Part shown: piece by piece, positions 12,109-22,218 of the stretch
Layout: every line of letters begins with the position of its first letter
Numbering within the stretch: position 1 is the stretch's first letter
Source of the DNA: Cryptomeria japonica
Taxonomy: Eukaryota > Streptophyta > Pinopsida > Cupressales > Cupressaceae
Direction: 5' to 3'
Assembly: GCF_030272615.1 (NCBI RefSeq)
Contig: NC_081413.1
Span: 24,853,966 to 24,917,965 of the forward strand
Length of the DNA: 64,000 nucleotides
Position numbers and translations under genes: made by a program
The notes under the pieces: model-generated
The model's input: the letters and a program-made list of their open reading frames with translations, nothing else
What the model was told of the DNA's origin: nothing
Database searches by the model: none

Positions 12109-13427
12109 CTAGCCTCATTAATTGTTTTCTTCAAGATTTTGAGGATTGTTTTATTGGATTTACAACTTGTCTATTCCCTTGAGGATATTATGGTGTTCAG
12201 AACTGATGTTGGGTTTGGAATATTTCACATAATTCTTTCTCATATTGATTTTTAAATGGTCTTCCATTACCAGTGATAATAGAGATGGGAATGCTATAGC
12301 AACAAATGATATAATTAAGGATGAAAGATGCAATTTTTTTTCCTGTCAATGTTGTTAAAGGCACCGCTTCAATCCATTTAGTGAAGTATTCACCTACAGT
12401 CAAAATAAACTTGTGTTAATTTGAAGATGAAGGATTAATATTTCCCACCAGGTCCAGTCCCTATTGAGAAAATGGCCATGATAATGCCAAAGGATGCAAT
12501 TCTTTTACCAGTGCATGCATGAGATTGTCGTGAATCTAAGATTTTTTTTACTTATTATTATATGTGAAGGAATCTCTTTCCATAGTGGGCCAATAATAAC
12601 CCAATTGAATGAGTTTCTTAGCCAGCGTAAGACCACTTGAATGTGTGCCATAAATACCCTCAGGGACTTCTTTAACAGATTTATTTGAATTATTCACGTT
12701 TAAGACACCTTAGGAGAGTGTTATCCAGACCTCGTCTATAAAGGATATCGACAATAATGGTATAATGGGTTGATTGACAAATAAAGTTTCTCTTCTGATT
12801 TTTGGATAAGTTTTGGGCAAGGATATTGTCTTTCAAGTATAGATAGGTTTGGCTATATAATGAGGCATCAGTTCCGGATATATTACAGATGATTTGGATA
12901 TTATGGGAATTAGGGGTGAGATAAAAGATTTATTCCACTAGGAATTCATAACGTTCTTAATTCTCTTGAGTTTTTATAAGAGATGCTATTGTTGCCATGG
13001 CACCTGTTGCTTTATTCTCATTCCTTGGAATTTGAACAAATGTGATTTCAGTAAAGTATTTCTTGAAATCTTCGACCTGTTTCTTGTAGGGCGTCAACTT
13101 ATCTTCCTTATCTTGATATTCATCATTTATCTAGTTGATAATTAGCTATGAATCTCCATAGACATGTAACTCTTTGATATTCCATTAAATAACCATCTTG
13201 ATCCCAATGATTAAGGCCTCATATTATGTAGTATTGTTTGTACATGGGAAGCACAACCAATATGATTTAGGAATAGTGTGACTCTGAGGTGTTATGAATA
13301 AAATTCCCGCACCTGATCCATGTTGTATGTAGGAGCCATCAAAGAACAAATCTCAAGCCTTCGTGTTGATAGTGATAACATATGCATCAACAAACTCAAT
13401 ATGTAATGGTGCATCATCGTGTAGGGG
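12109..13427 (-). pseudogene. Ty3/gypsy aRNase H - integrase fragment, block A copy
   Basis: Second copy of 28,595-29,913. From right to left it reads the end of an archaeal-type RNase H and then the integrase core (frame 12,197-12,403: EYFTKWIEAVPLTTLTGK, then IITGNGRPF). The second catalytic Asp of integrase (TDNG) is Gly here. It is interrupted at 12,108 by the B-family LTR at the same base as in the source copy. Many stops; no function. Confidence 0.75.
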
Positions 13428-13812
13428 AGAGAAATTGGGGAAGAAGTTGTTCAGTATATGAACAACTTCAGCAGGGCTCTGATTGAATTATCATCTGAGT
13501 TACCTAAAGAGTTGTACGATATTTTTGATATCCAAAGAAATACTGCCTATTGGAAAGATGAAGAAATGCATGAATATTTATTGGTTAATACTTGTTCAGT
13601 TAGATCAAAGGATGAAGTTGAAAGGTTATTGAAGTTGGTGAAAGAAAAATTCAAAAGAAAAAGGAGAATTAACAAAATTATGCTTGGAAATATCGATGAA
13701 GTTGCAAAAGAGACAGAGAAAATAATAAAAGACTTTATGTTAAGATGAGATATGAGGTGAATCAGGAAGAGGTTGCCACCCAGCTAGTAGAACACACTCC
13801 TGGAAATACTTC
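13428..13812 (+). pseudogene. ORF2 of element D, middle part
   Basis: This open reading (13,428-13,748, then a shift near 13,745 to a frame open to 13,812) encodes REIGEEVVQYMNNFSRALIEL, a WKDEEMHEYLLVNT segment and a lysine-rich stretch (KEKFKRKRRINK). It corresponds to the central part of B-family ORF2: HEYLLVNTCSVRSKDEVE here resembles DAYLSLPRHATKLRYGTYEEVK there. The last codons before the gypsy LTR (..EHTPGNTS) run on without a gap at 41,412, which shows that the gypsy element split a continuous gene. Confidence 0.55.
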
Positions 13813-14940
13813 TGTGTAACCTAGAAATACACTTTAAAAGTGAACCTGCAAGATTGATTAATTTTCACAAATAACAAGAGAATCCTACAGAAATACTCCA
13901 AAAGTTACCAATGAAACAAAGAAAGGATTTAAAACTTAGAACATTATACCTTCACTTACTATCCCATTGTGTCCTATCACCATTTGAACTTGGTTGTAGA
14001 TATTTGCTCTCAGACTGCATTGTATTTGCTTCCAAGATGACAACTTGACGAATGGATTGACAACTAGAAGTTTGATAAAAGCTAAATGATTGTGCAAAGC
14101 TAAATATGCAACTATATGAAAGATTAAAATAAAATGTCAAAGGCACATTGTAAATTGTTAAAATACTTGGATGATCAAAACTCAAGTGAATGCAAGATAA
14201 CTACTAGATGACTATTAGCTAAAAAATGCTTAGAAATTTCCCCTTTTATAGATTTTCATGAGCAAAAATCCCATGTGGCGGAAATCAATGGTTGAGATTA
14301 AATCTTGCAATATTGATGGCTATGAAGAGATTGGTTGAGATGTGACAAGAAAAGGGGGAAGATGTTCCTCCTACACATGTAGGATGGAGGAAAAGGTGGA
14401 AAAGGAGTCCAAGTGGCAAGATGCTCACCTTGACTAAGGATGAAGACTCCAAGAATATAAGATGGTTGGAGAAGATTTAGGAAATGTGGGACAAGTGGAA
14501 GTTGACCAGGATGATGTGGACACAACTTCCTCTAAAGATGTAGGAGTGATGGAGGGAATATAGGGAAGTTGAAAATGTGTGTACGTACACATTCTTTTAT
14601 TTAAGATATGGAAGTTGAAGATAAATATGGCTATTTAATAATTAAAAATTAATCATTTGTTTAGCAACAAAATTGCGAATTGGCAAGATTGAGTGATGTG
14701 GAGATGAGTTGAGGTGGAAAACAAGATTAAATAATTGTAGAACTATTTAATTAATAGAGACTTCAGAAGAATGCATAGTGCATGATTAAATATTAAATAT
14801 TTAATAAGATTGAATTAGAAGAAAGACTAAATGAATTAAATAAATTAAACTTTTCAATTTAATAATTTAATAGGAGAATAATCATTAAATAAATAATAAA
14901 TATTTATTTAATTATTCATAGCCAATTTTGAGTGTATACA
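13813..14940 (-). repeat. 3' LTR of the gypsy element
   Basis: 1,128 bp, paired with 40,287-41,411 along the whole length. It contains the AT-rich run of AAATATTTAATAA words near its right end, also in the other LTR. The polypurine tract lies directly beyond 14,940. Confidence 0.9.
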
Positions 14941-14954
14941 TTTTGCCCCTCTTT
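14941..14954 (-). other. Polypurine tract of the gypsy element
   Basis: On the minus strand AAAGAGGGGCAAAA directly precedes the LTR start TGTATACAC. This is the expected plus-strand priming site. Confidence 0.7.
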
Positions 14955-15530
14955 AAAATATTGTTGGAAAAACATTGTTTCAAAGAAAATCAAGTCTCAA
15001 TATTTCTGCCCATGTCAGTGATTAAATGCCAGTAGTGTGCCCCCTCAAGAGATTGATTGTGAAATTTTGAAAAAAAAAATTGATTGAGCTATGAATCTCA
15101 TGATAAAATGATGAAAGGGTTTTATTAAAAAGCCCCTAGCAATTGAATTTTTTTTTTGAAAACTAAAATTGCCCTTCAAATTTTAAAAATTAATTACCCC
15201 CTTAATAAATCAAAAAGGTAATTATATAATTTATATTGGGCCCATTTCCACATCATTTGCATTTTGTCTTTCCAGAGAGTGAAAGTAGGAGAGCTGACTT
15301 GGAGTGTTGAGTTGTCACCATGGTGCTCCCATTTGTGAGTCACTATTTTGAGCGAGTGCGGAGGTATCAAAGGCCAGCTATGTATGGACCCCGACTAGGT
15401 ACCCTAAGCTTGATATTGCATTTCAATTTATATGATTTTTTCCAATTCTTTTAAATGTTAGATTAGGTATTTATTTTTTCTCCTCTTTTTCGGCCTTTTG
15501 TTTCACGCTTTTGCTATGCTTTTTAGCTAT
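14955..15530. other. 3' noncoding region of the gypsy element
   Basis: A/T homopolymer-rich sequence with a short GC-richer part at 15,270-15,420. No frame or family match. Confidence 0.4.
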
Positions 15531-15534
15531 TTCA

Positions 15535-15840
15535 TTTTTCTGACGCATTTGCTCGAAGTTATCGTGCATTTACGAATAATTGTAGAGAATTTTTTTGTTT
15601 AGCGCATATAGAGGGTTTTCTCGCTTTTGCATTTAGTATTCACACTTTTGTGTTTTTAGCACAAATGATTGATGTTTTCGCGCCTATGCTAGATTTTGTA
15701 GTGCTTTTACTTGAAAAAGCCAATATGCACATTTTGATCAGGCATGTGTTATGTTGTGTAGTGCATATGTTAGATTTGGCACAAATACCCAAAGTTTTCG
15801 CACATATGCTATTTGATCTAGCACTTTTCTTTTTTTCCTT
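15535..15840 (+). repeat. TAGCGCAT(A/T)TG-type short repeat array upstream of the PMD gene
   Basis: About a dozen degenerate copies of a TAGYGCATWTG / TAGCACATATG word, 20-30 bp apart: GACGCATTTGC, TAGCGCATATAG, TAGCACAAATG, CGCGCCTATGCTAG, AGTGCATATGTTAG, CGCACATATGCTA and others. The same word in the opposite genomic orientation fills the gag leader (38,690-38,935 and 39,965-40,205). The long open frame here is a by-product of the repeat. Confidence 0.5.
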
Positions 15841-16028
15841 GTACAATTTTGTCATAAGTGAATTTTGTTTGATGATTTTTTAATCCTGTTTCAAGATAGA
15901 TAAATGATTCTCAAATGTGATTGATAGATTGATAACCATGATTGATGGTTTTAGATTGGATAGAAGCTCAAAGAGACCGATTTAGTCTTTGATGTAGAGC
16001 TTGATAGGTTAAACAACCAATTTTGATC

Positions 16029-17303
16029 ATGGATTCCTTGATAGATAGGATAGATGATTATCTTAGACAAGTTTGTTTGCTTAAACAGGAGAAATTAGAT
16101 GTTATCCAGTGTCGTGAGTGATTCCCCTCGATGCAACATTTACTTCCAGAGTTAGATGCACCTTCCTTGAGACATATTGATGTATTTGGTTTGAGACAGC
16201 TCCTATATATGCTTGATATCAAGATAAACAAGGGATTGTTGACAGCTCTTGCGAAGAGGTGGCATAGCGACCACAACTCCTTTCATCTCCCAAATGGTGA
16301 GGTTAGTGTTACACTAGAGGATGTATATAGTATTCTATGCATCCTGAATGTCGGTGAGCTCATTCAGTATGATCATCATGAGATGGGTGGGATTGCAACG
16401 TTGCGGACTATTTTTGGTGATGAGTTTGTTGATGGTCCTGAGGTGAGATGGGAGGACATTCTCATGTACTATGATACTCTCCCTTGCATTCTAGCTGGAT
16501 TAGTTGGTGGTTTCATTTGTCTAGATAGGAGATCACATGGGTTATCAGTTGGTTAGGCCAGGATTCTATTGAGCAAGATACAACATCAGATGAGATATGC
16601 TTGGGGTTTTTGTATGATAGCTCACTTATACCATGATCTTTACCAAGGTGTATACAATAATGCAGCCAGTATATCATCTAGGGTAACTCTCCTACAGGTG
16701 TAGTGTTGGGAGAATATCGCTATCATTCAAGATATTCATGATAGGGTGTGGGGAGATGGAAAACCATATATTTATCTATACCGTGGCATGACTACCCAGC
16801 ACAAGCTGGGTAAGATTGAGTACTGGAGATCAGTTTTGGATTCCATGGACTTATTTGTTTTGAGACCCTACATAGATTGTGAGCCATGGATGGATGATCC
16901 GAGGTCATTACTAGTGATCATGCATAGTAGGTATTTGATTGGTTGTACTCCATTTATCATTGAGAGACAACTTATTTAGAGAGTGCTTGGACAGTTTGGT
17001 ACGCCACATGGTATGGCATAGGGTGTCGCCTTGTATGCATGGATATACAAGGACAGGCGAGATTGGGGTTCTTCTCTTTCCTTTGATGTTGCATATGTAG
17101 AGTTTATAGCTATGCCACTGGTTCCTTTTGATTTGCAGCCACATGTATTGGATGTTGGGACTATTGAGGAGTATGCACGATATCAAGAAGCTCATCCATT
17201 CCCATGGATTACAGATCTTGTAGATCCACCACCGAGTTTAGGGGAAGAGGATGATGATGATGATGATGATGACCCTCGACAGAGGAGGTGGAGACCGAGA
17301 TGA
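16029..17303 (+). pseudogene. Plant Mobile Domain (PMD) protein gene, antisense in the gypsy 3' region
   Basis: One reading frame from ATG 16,029 to 17,303 (425 codons) with five stops at 16,119, 16,554, 16,701, 16,977 and 17,019 and no frameshift. The protein has the hallmarks of the PMD ('aminotransferase-like, plant mobile domain'): GLLTALAKRWHSDHNSFHLP, then GEVSVTLEDVYSILCI, later RVTLLQV*CWENI where the stop stands in a near-invariant Trp, then YWRSVLDSMD, ERQLI*RVLGQFG and a PFPWI segment, ending in an acidic (Glu-Glu-Asp8) tail. PMDs occur in MAIN/MAIL nuclear proteins and as passengers of MuDR and gypsy elements. Its antisense place behind pol is known for Tat-lineage elements. Four of five stops are TAG and one TGA, as expected from point decay. 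Confidence 0.75.
17247..17274 (+). repeat. (GAT)n microsatellite coding for poly-Asp
   Basis: A run of GATGAT repeats inside the PMD frame, giving eight Asp in a row. Confidence 0.8.
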
Positions 17304-18225
17304 GAGAGCCCGAGGGGAGGGAGGAGATGAGGGGGATAATGGTTAAGGAGGGAGAGGAGGGAGGAGAGGCAGTCGGGCTAGAGCCTAAGGTAGACCATTT
17401 GGGCTCAAAGGAAAAGGTGTTCCACTACCTATTGGAGGTAGGAATGCAAGCAGGGACAGAGGGCGAGGTGTATTTTATAGAGGGCCATTATTACCTGGTC
17501 CAGACATAGGTGGCAGGAGATATGGAGGAGGAGAAGATAGGGGTCAAGGGAGTGGTTCTGATAGAGGCCGAGGGGAGAGAGGGGAGAGGTACACCTCTTG
17601 ATTTTGGGCAAGTTGGTCATGATCCAAGTGTGCTAGCAGCTCCCAGTGGTTTTGATGAGGACTCCGAGGATTTGGAGGATGATGTTCTAGTGATCAGATG
17701 TTGGCTTACTAGGGTATAGCAGGTTGATGCCCCAGCAAGTGGAGACACAATAGAGGGACTGGTGGGAGGTGAGGATGAGTTGATGCAGCAGGATGTGTGA
17801 GAGGCACAGGATGACACTGCTAGTTTGAGAGCACAAATACTTTAGCTCTAGGCAAATATCTAGACTCTCACCTTAGAGAGAGACACTTCTATTGAGAGAT
17901 ATGGGCAGGAAGAGAGAATGCTTGAGCACATACAACAGGTTGGCACTGGGGGACTTACTAGTAGGGATAGTGAGGGAGATGATTCGTGCTAGGAAGGAGA
18001 TTTCCCACTAGCACAAATTATATGAGAGTGAGGTTCCTCCTAGTCATAGAGAAGGAGGCTATGTGTCCACCACACAACAATTAGACCGATGGAGTCAGAC
18101 AAAGAGTGGTGGTGTCATGGGACCACCTCGTAGGGACCTTGATCCAGGGACAAGACCATTTGGTGGTGCACAACCCTCCTGTCAGAGACATACACATTCT
18201 GGTGGTGGAACCACATGATGTATCT
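17304..18225 (+). pseudogene. C-terminal extension of the PMD gene: Gly/Arg-rich region and coiled coil
   Basis: Downstream of the acidic tail the sequence stays purine-rich in several frames. Decoded in pieces it gives a Gly/Arg/Glu-rich tract with RGG-like repeats (17,300-17,600), an acidic stretch DEDSEDLEDDV (about 17,655) and a short coiled-coil-like piece (SLRAQIL, LERDTSIERYGQEERMLEHI, 17,820-17,940). Ser/Gly/Pro-rich remains reach about 18,220. Frameshifts prevent an exact model. Such tails are usual behind retroelement PMDs; I infer they belong to the same gene. Confidence 0.4.
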
Positions 18226-18229
18226 TTAG

Positions 18230-19120
18230 ACTTGATTTTCTTTGATATTGTATCATTTGACTTTGTACGCTATTGATGATTTTTTCAATATCATTGTATA
18301 CTTGGCCATTTTATGATTTATGATGATATGCAGACATTGGTGGACTCTATATGATGTTACTCTATGATGTTTACTTTGATATTCATGCATGATGATATCA
18401 TTATGATGATTTATTATGATGATGATTATACATTATCTACATGATGATTAGTTATTCTCTACATGCATTGATTATATGGATGATATGACCTACATGCATT
18501 TCTTATTTGAATGATGCTTTGATTATATATTCCTTGATTAGGATGTCATGCTTCTATATGAGATGTGTTGATGATTCTATGATACATAACTAGAAACTGA
18601 TGATTTAATGTCTATTATATGCTTATGATGATACTTACAATGAAATGCTTATAATGTTGGTGATACTCATGTGATGTTTATTGCTATGGATGTATATGAA
18701 TATGATGATGAGAAATGATATAATTATATGAAATGATGTTTATGCAATGGTTATAATGCAATACTATTTATAAATGCAAATGTGCTTAATGAATATGATA
18801 ATGAATTATGGAACTAAATCAATCATAAATGAACTTAAATGATTAGTGTAATGCTTATAATGAATGAATGCAAGTACTATGATAATTAAATGAACCTAAT
18901 AATTAAATGAACCTAATGATTAAATGCAAATGAACCTAATGATGAATGTTTTTGTTCGTCCACATATACTCAAATCATTATTTGCCAACCGTTGATCATG
19001 AATGATATAAATATATAATGAATGCTTATAATGCAAAATGAAAATGAATGCTTGATAATGAAAATGCAAAGACTTAACTAAATGATATTGTCATCTTTTC
19101 TACAATTTGGAACAGTGCTT
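18230..19120. repeat. ATGATGA / AATGAA low-complexity region
   Basis: About 900 bp made of drifting ATGATG, TTATGATG and AATGAATGC words without strict period, directly behind the PMD gene. It probably arose by slippage. No gene. Confidence 0.7.
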
Positions 19121-20091
19121 AATTTCATCATTGAGCTTTTAAAATGTTGTAAGAAAATACAAGCACCTGGGTATAATTACACCAAGAGGACCCGAGTATT
19201 TCTTAAATAGATTTTGATTTAGAAAGTTAATAAAAGCATCTAGGTATAATGATCCAAGATGACCTGAGTATCTCTTGCATCAACAGATAAGGATTATCTC
19301 CTTCCATGTATGACTCGGCAGATCCTCGATGATATTTCGCCGATCATGTCTTTAGACAAATACATACATTACTAATAGATACACCACAAACATCAAACAA
19401 ATAAAAATAACCATGCCCCATCATAGCTTCTCTAGTTGTAGACATCACAAGTTACATAGGGTACATGATTAACGAAAATCAAGATACAAACATTGAATCA
19501 TGCATGTCACATATCTATGTTCTCTTAGTCAAAATAGATATATTCATCTTGATTAATGATTGTTGATATGTATTGCTACTTTCTTGTTGAATCTCCAAAT
19601 TCTGAGTTTCACGTTTTGATTTTGTCTATGTCCTGATTTTGTTTTGCTTTGTTGTCTTACCGCTTGTCACCTATTTTCAAAATCCAAATTGTTTTTAGCT
19701 TTTCTAAGTTTTCAAATGTTTTATTTTGTCAAATTTCAATGTTGCCCCTAGCTAAGTTTAAGATTTCCCCCCCAGCTAGAAACAAACTATATTTTGGATG
19801 TACAACAATGATCAAAATGTGGCGAGACGGTTATGCTTAATTATTTACAAAAGACCCTATTATGAATATGCATGCATGCAATTGATGGATGCAGAAAGAA
19901 ATGTGAACTCATAGATAGAAGAGCCAGCTAATAGATAGTGCCTATTGCCATTTTTTCACCATCTATTTTTATTGCATTTTTCCTCATATTTGATTTTTTT
20001 ATCACTATTTTCACTATTTTTGTATTTCTCTCTTTTTTGCTTTTTATGGGTTTTCTGCTTTTCCATTTTTCTTTTTGAATTTTTTGCTACT
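19121..20091. other. Noncoding stretch between integrase and the PMD region
   Basis: No supported frame. It contains a T-rich part (19,940-20,110). A ~75-bp sequence recurs loosely near 19,160 and 19,230: 'AGCACCTGGGTATAAT' versus 'AGCATCTAGGTATAAT', each followed by a GACC-GAGTAT word. Confidence 0.4.
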
Positions 20092-20601
20092 TCAAACATA
20101 GATTTTTTTAAGGTGAATGGTATTGGCTGGTTCTTTGAGCCATTCACCCTCTGATGTAGACAACCTATAAGCTCTAGATACGTATGCAGCTACTATGATA
20201 TAAGGACCCAACCAGTTTGGTTCAAACTTTCCCTTTTTCTCTCTATCTTGTTGGTTGCATAGATCTTCCCTTAGAACAAGATCTCCCAACTGAAATAATT
20301 GAGGCTTAACCTTATGATTGTATCTTCTCACCATTCTTTGTTGATATTCTTTTAAGTGATCTGAAGCATCCTGGCGACATTCTTGTAACAATTCCAACTC
20401 TTGCAACCTTGACACTCTTCGTTCCTCATCTAGAATGAGTCCCTTTAGTGACACACATAATGAATGTATCTCTACTTCAATTGATAGAATTTCTTCTGAT
20501 CCATACACAAGGAAATATGGAGTTGCTCCAGTCGGTGTATGAATGCTAGTGCGATAAGCCCATAGAAAAGGATTCATTTGAACTTGCTAGTACCTACTAG
20601 T
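20092..20601 (-). pseudogene. Gypsy integrase, C-terminal half
   Basis: An open 161-codon frame (20,577 to 20,092) starts MNPFLWAYRTSIHTPTGATP, the end of the integrase core, and continues through YFLVYGSEEILSIEVEI, an Arg-rich helix, QLFQLGDLVL and the GPY/F module KFEPNWLGPYI to IHLKKIYV. It is the direct continuation of 28,595-29,200; element B entered between the two at CTAG(T/C). A TAG sits at Trp in 'SRY*QVQ' upstream. Integrase joins retrotransposon cDNA to host DNA; the GPY/F end is typical of Ty3/gypsy. This half is intact over 160 codons, surprisingly well kept for an element with ~13% LTR divergence. Confidence 0.85.
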
Positions 20602-21755
20602 TGTTAGGCCCAATATGGAAAGCTAATGTACTTAGAGGGGAGGGGTGAATCAGTACTCCAAAACATTTCTTTAAAAATAACCTTACTGTTATGCATAAAC
20701 AGAATGGTGCAGTAACATAAAATAAAGTTAAAACAAATAGATAACAATCATACATGATTCACTCCATAACACATATATTTTGGTCAGGCCGAAACTCTTG
20801 GTTAGAGAGAAAAACTGTGGTAGGGATGGCACCCACAACTTCACTACTGCAATAATAAGGATGCTCGGTTAGAGCTACATTTAGCTATTTCTGATAGCTT
20901 ACCCTGTTAGGAGTAACAAGATTTGTTAGATCTACCTTGCTCAAGGATTTTACAACATTTATTCTGAATGTTGCACTTGGTTAGAGGCTTTACAATTTAT
21001 AGACTTGGTTAGAGTCTTTTACCCTGTTAAAGGTTTCTCTTTCAACTTCACAATATTACAATAAAATCATTACAGACATCTGCAACTTTACATTTGAAAT
21101 GTTATAGTAGATTCTATGTGTTCAGAATAAGATTACCTTGCTTATAGCATACCTGGATAACTCATATAGTAACTCGGTAAACCCTTCTGTTTACTCTGTT
21201 CTTCAACTATTCTCTGAAAATCTTCTCAGTGACCTCTATGTCTCTATAACAGTCTTCCCTTCATACATATATGCACACACCTTGCTCTTAATTCATGCTT
21301 TATAAATAGATCTCTTAAAATGGTGGTCTAATTAATTGCTTTACAAACAAGATTCCTCGAATGAATAACTAAACAAAATATTTCATTGGTTAGATTGACC
21401 TCACAATCATACACAATCTTCTAGTGCAATTTCCAATGTAATAATGGTTAGATGTGCCTCGATCTTGTAACACATTTTCATATGCATGTCCAGGTTCAAT
21501 GTATCTGGTAACACATTTCACTCAGTGAATATCAACTCGGAGTGTTAACTTTACTTCTCGGTAGCCATAAAAAGATACTCGGTAGACAGCTCGGTGTATA
21601 CTGCGTTCTATGAGTGCTTTCTTCTATAACTTTCTAGACTGTGCATATCGACTTCTCTATTTATACCAACTGCATGATTTGGTAGTGCTAACCGACTAGA
21701 ATATAAAGTATGACTTTGAATACAAAAACTAATGGCAACTTGATAAGTAGTAACA
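20602..21755 (-). repeat. 3' LTR of element B
   Basis: 1,154 bp, same length as the 5' LTR, with TATAAATAG on the minus strand at 21,657-21,665. Confidence 0.9.
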
Positions 21756-21767
21756 ATCTCCCCTTTT
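21756..21767 (-). other. Polypurine tract of element B
   Basis: Minus strand AAAAGGGGAGAT directly before the LTR start TGTTACTAC. Confidence 0.8.
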
Positions 21768-22218
21768 GACATTAGTTGAGATGTTTGACAAAACTACTTT
21801 CAAAGTCATAACTCAAAAATCTATATACTTTGCAAAATGACTACACTTGACAATATATACAATAGTCAATCAAATAGTATATGCAGATATACTCCCCTTA
21901 TCATTATTCTATACATAACTCAAATTTTGCATGCTTGGTTCTGTTGTGTGCTTTTTTGCTCTGCTTGCTCTGTATGCTCTGCTTGCTTGGTAAACTCCCC
22001 TTGTATACAATACTCAAAACTGTAATAACAAAACTAAGTCACACTCCAAATATAGTATTACTCCCCCTTTGTCTGGTATTACTCCCCTATGTAGTATTAC
22101 TCCCCCTTTTTTGCAAACATCAAAAACTTATCTGCGGGCGGTAACTGATCAAAAATAGATTTATACTTGTTTCGGGCATCGGTAAGTGCGACTGAGAGTG
22201 CATCCTTTACACTTTCCA
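21768..22218 (-). other. 3' tail of element B with repeated PPT-like words
   Basis: Noncoding sequence between ORF2 and PPT. On the minus strand AGGGG(G)AGT occurs at about 21,890, 21,995, 22,060, 22,078 and 22,095, in addition to the true PPT. Three of them form a tandem (A)GGGGAGTAATAC repeat. Confidence 0.6.

Larger units (their letters stand above)
5748..13427 (-). repeat. Block A: ectopic 7.7-kb copy of part of element B and flanking gypsy pol
   Basis: The block is collinear with 22,245-29,913 (offset about 16.49 kb, same orientation) and carries ORF2, gag, PBS and 5' LTR of element B plus the gypsy integrase/RNase H next to it. It starts at CCAATAGTGATATTAAG and ends at GTGTAGGGG; sequence on both outer sides differs from the other copy. 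In a 155-bp LTR sample I count about 6 differences. The copy lacks the 3' LTR and the last ~10 codons of ORF2. It has no TSD, so it is not a transposition product. It carries the B-gypsy junction, so it was made after B had entered the gypsy element. See findings. Confidence 0.85.

Noticed and set aside
15650-15883. 77-codon frame upstream of the PMD gene as a peptide
   Set aside because: It is the translation of the TAGCGCATTT-type repeat.
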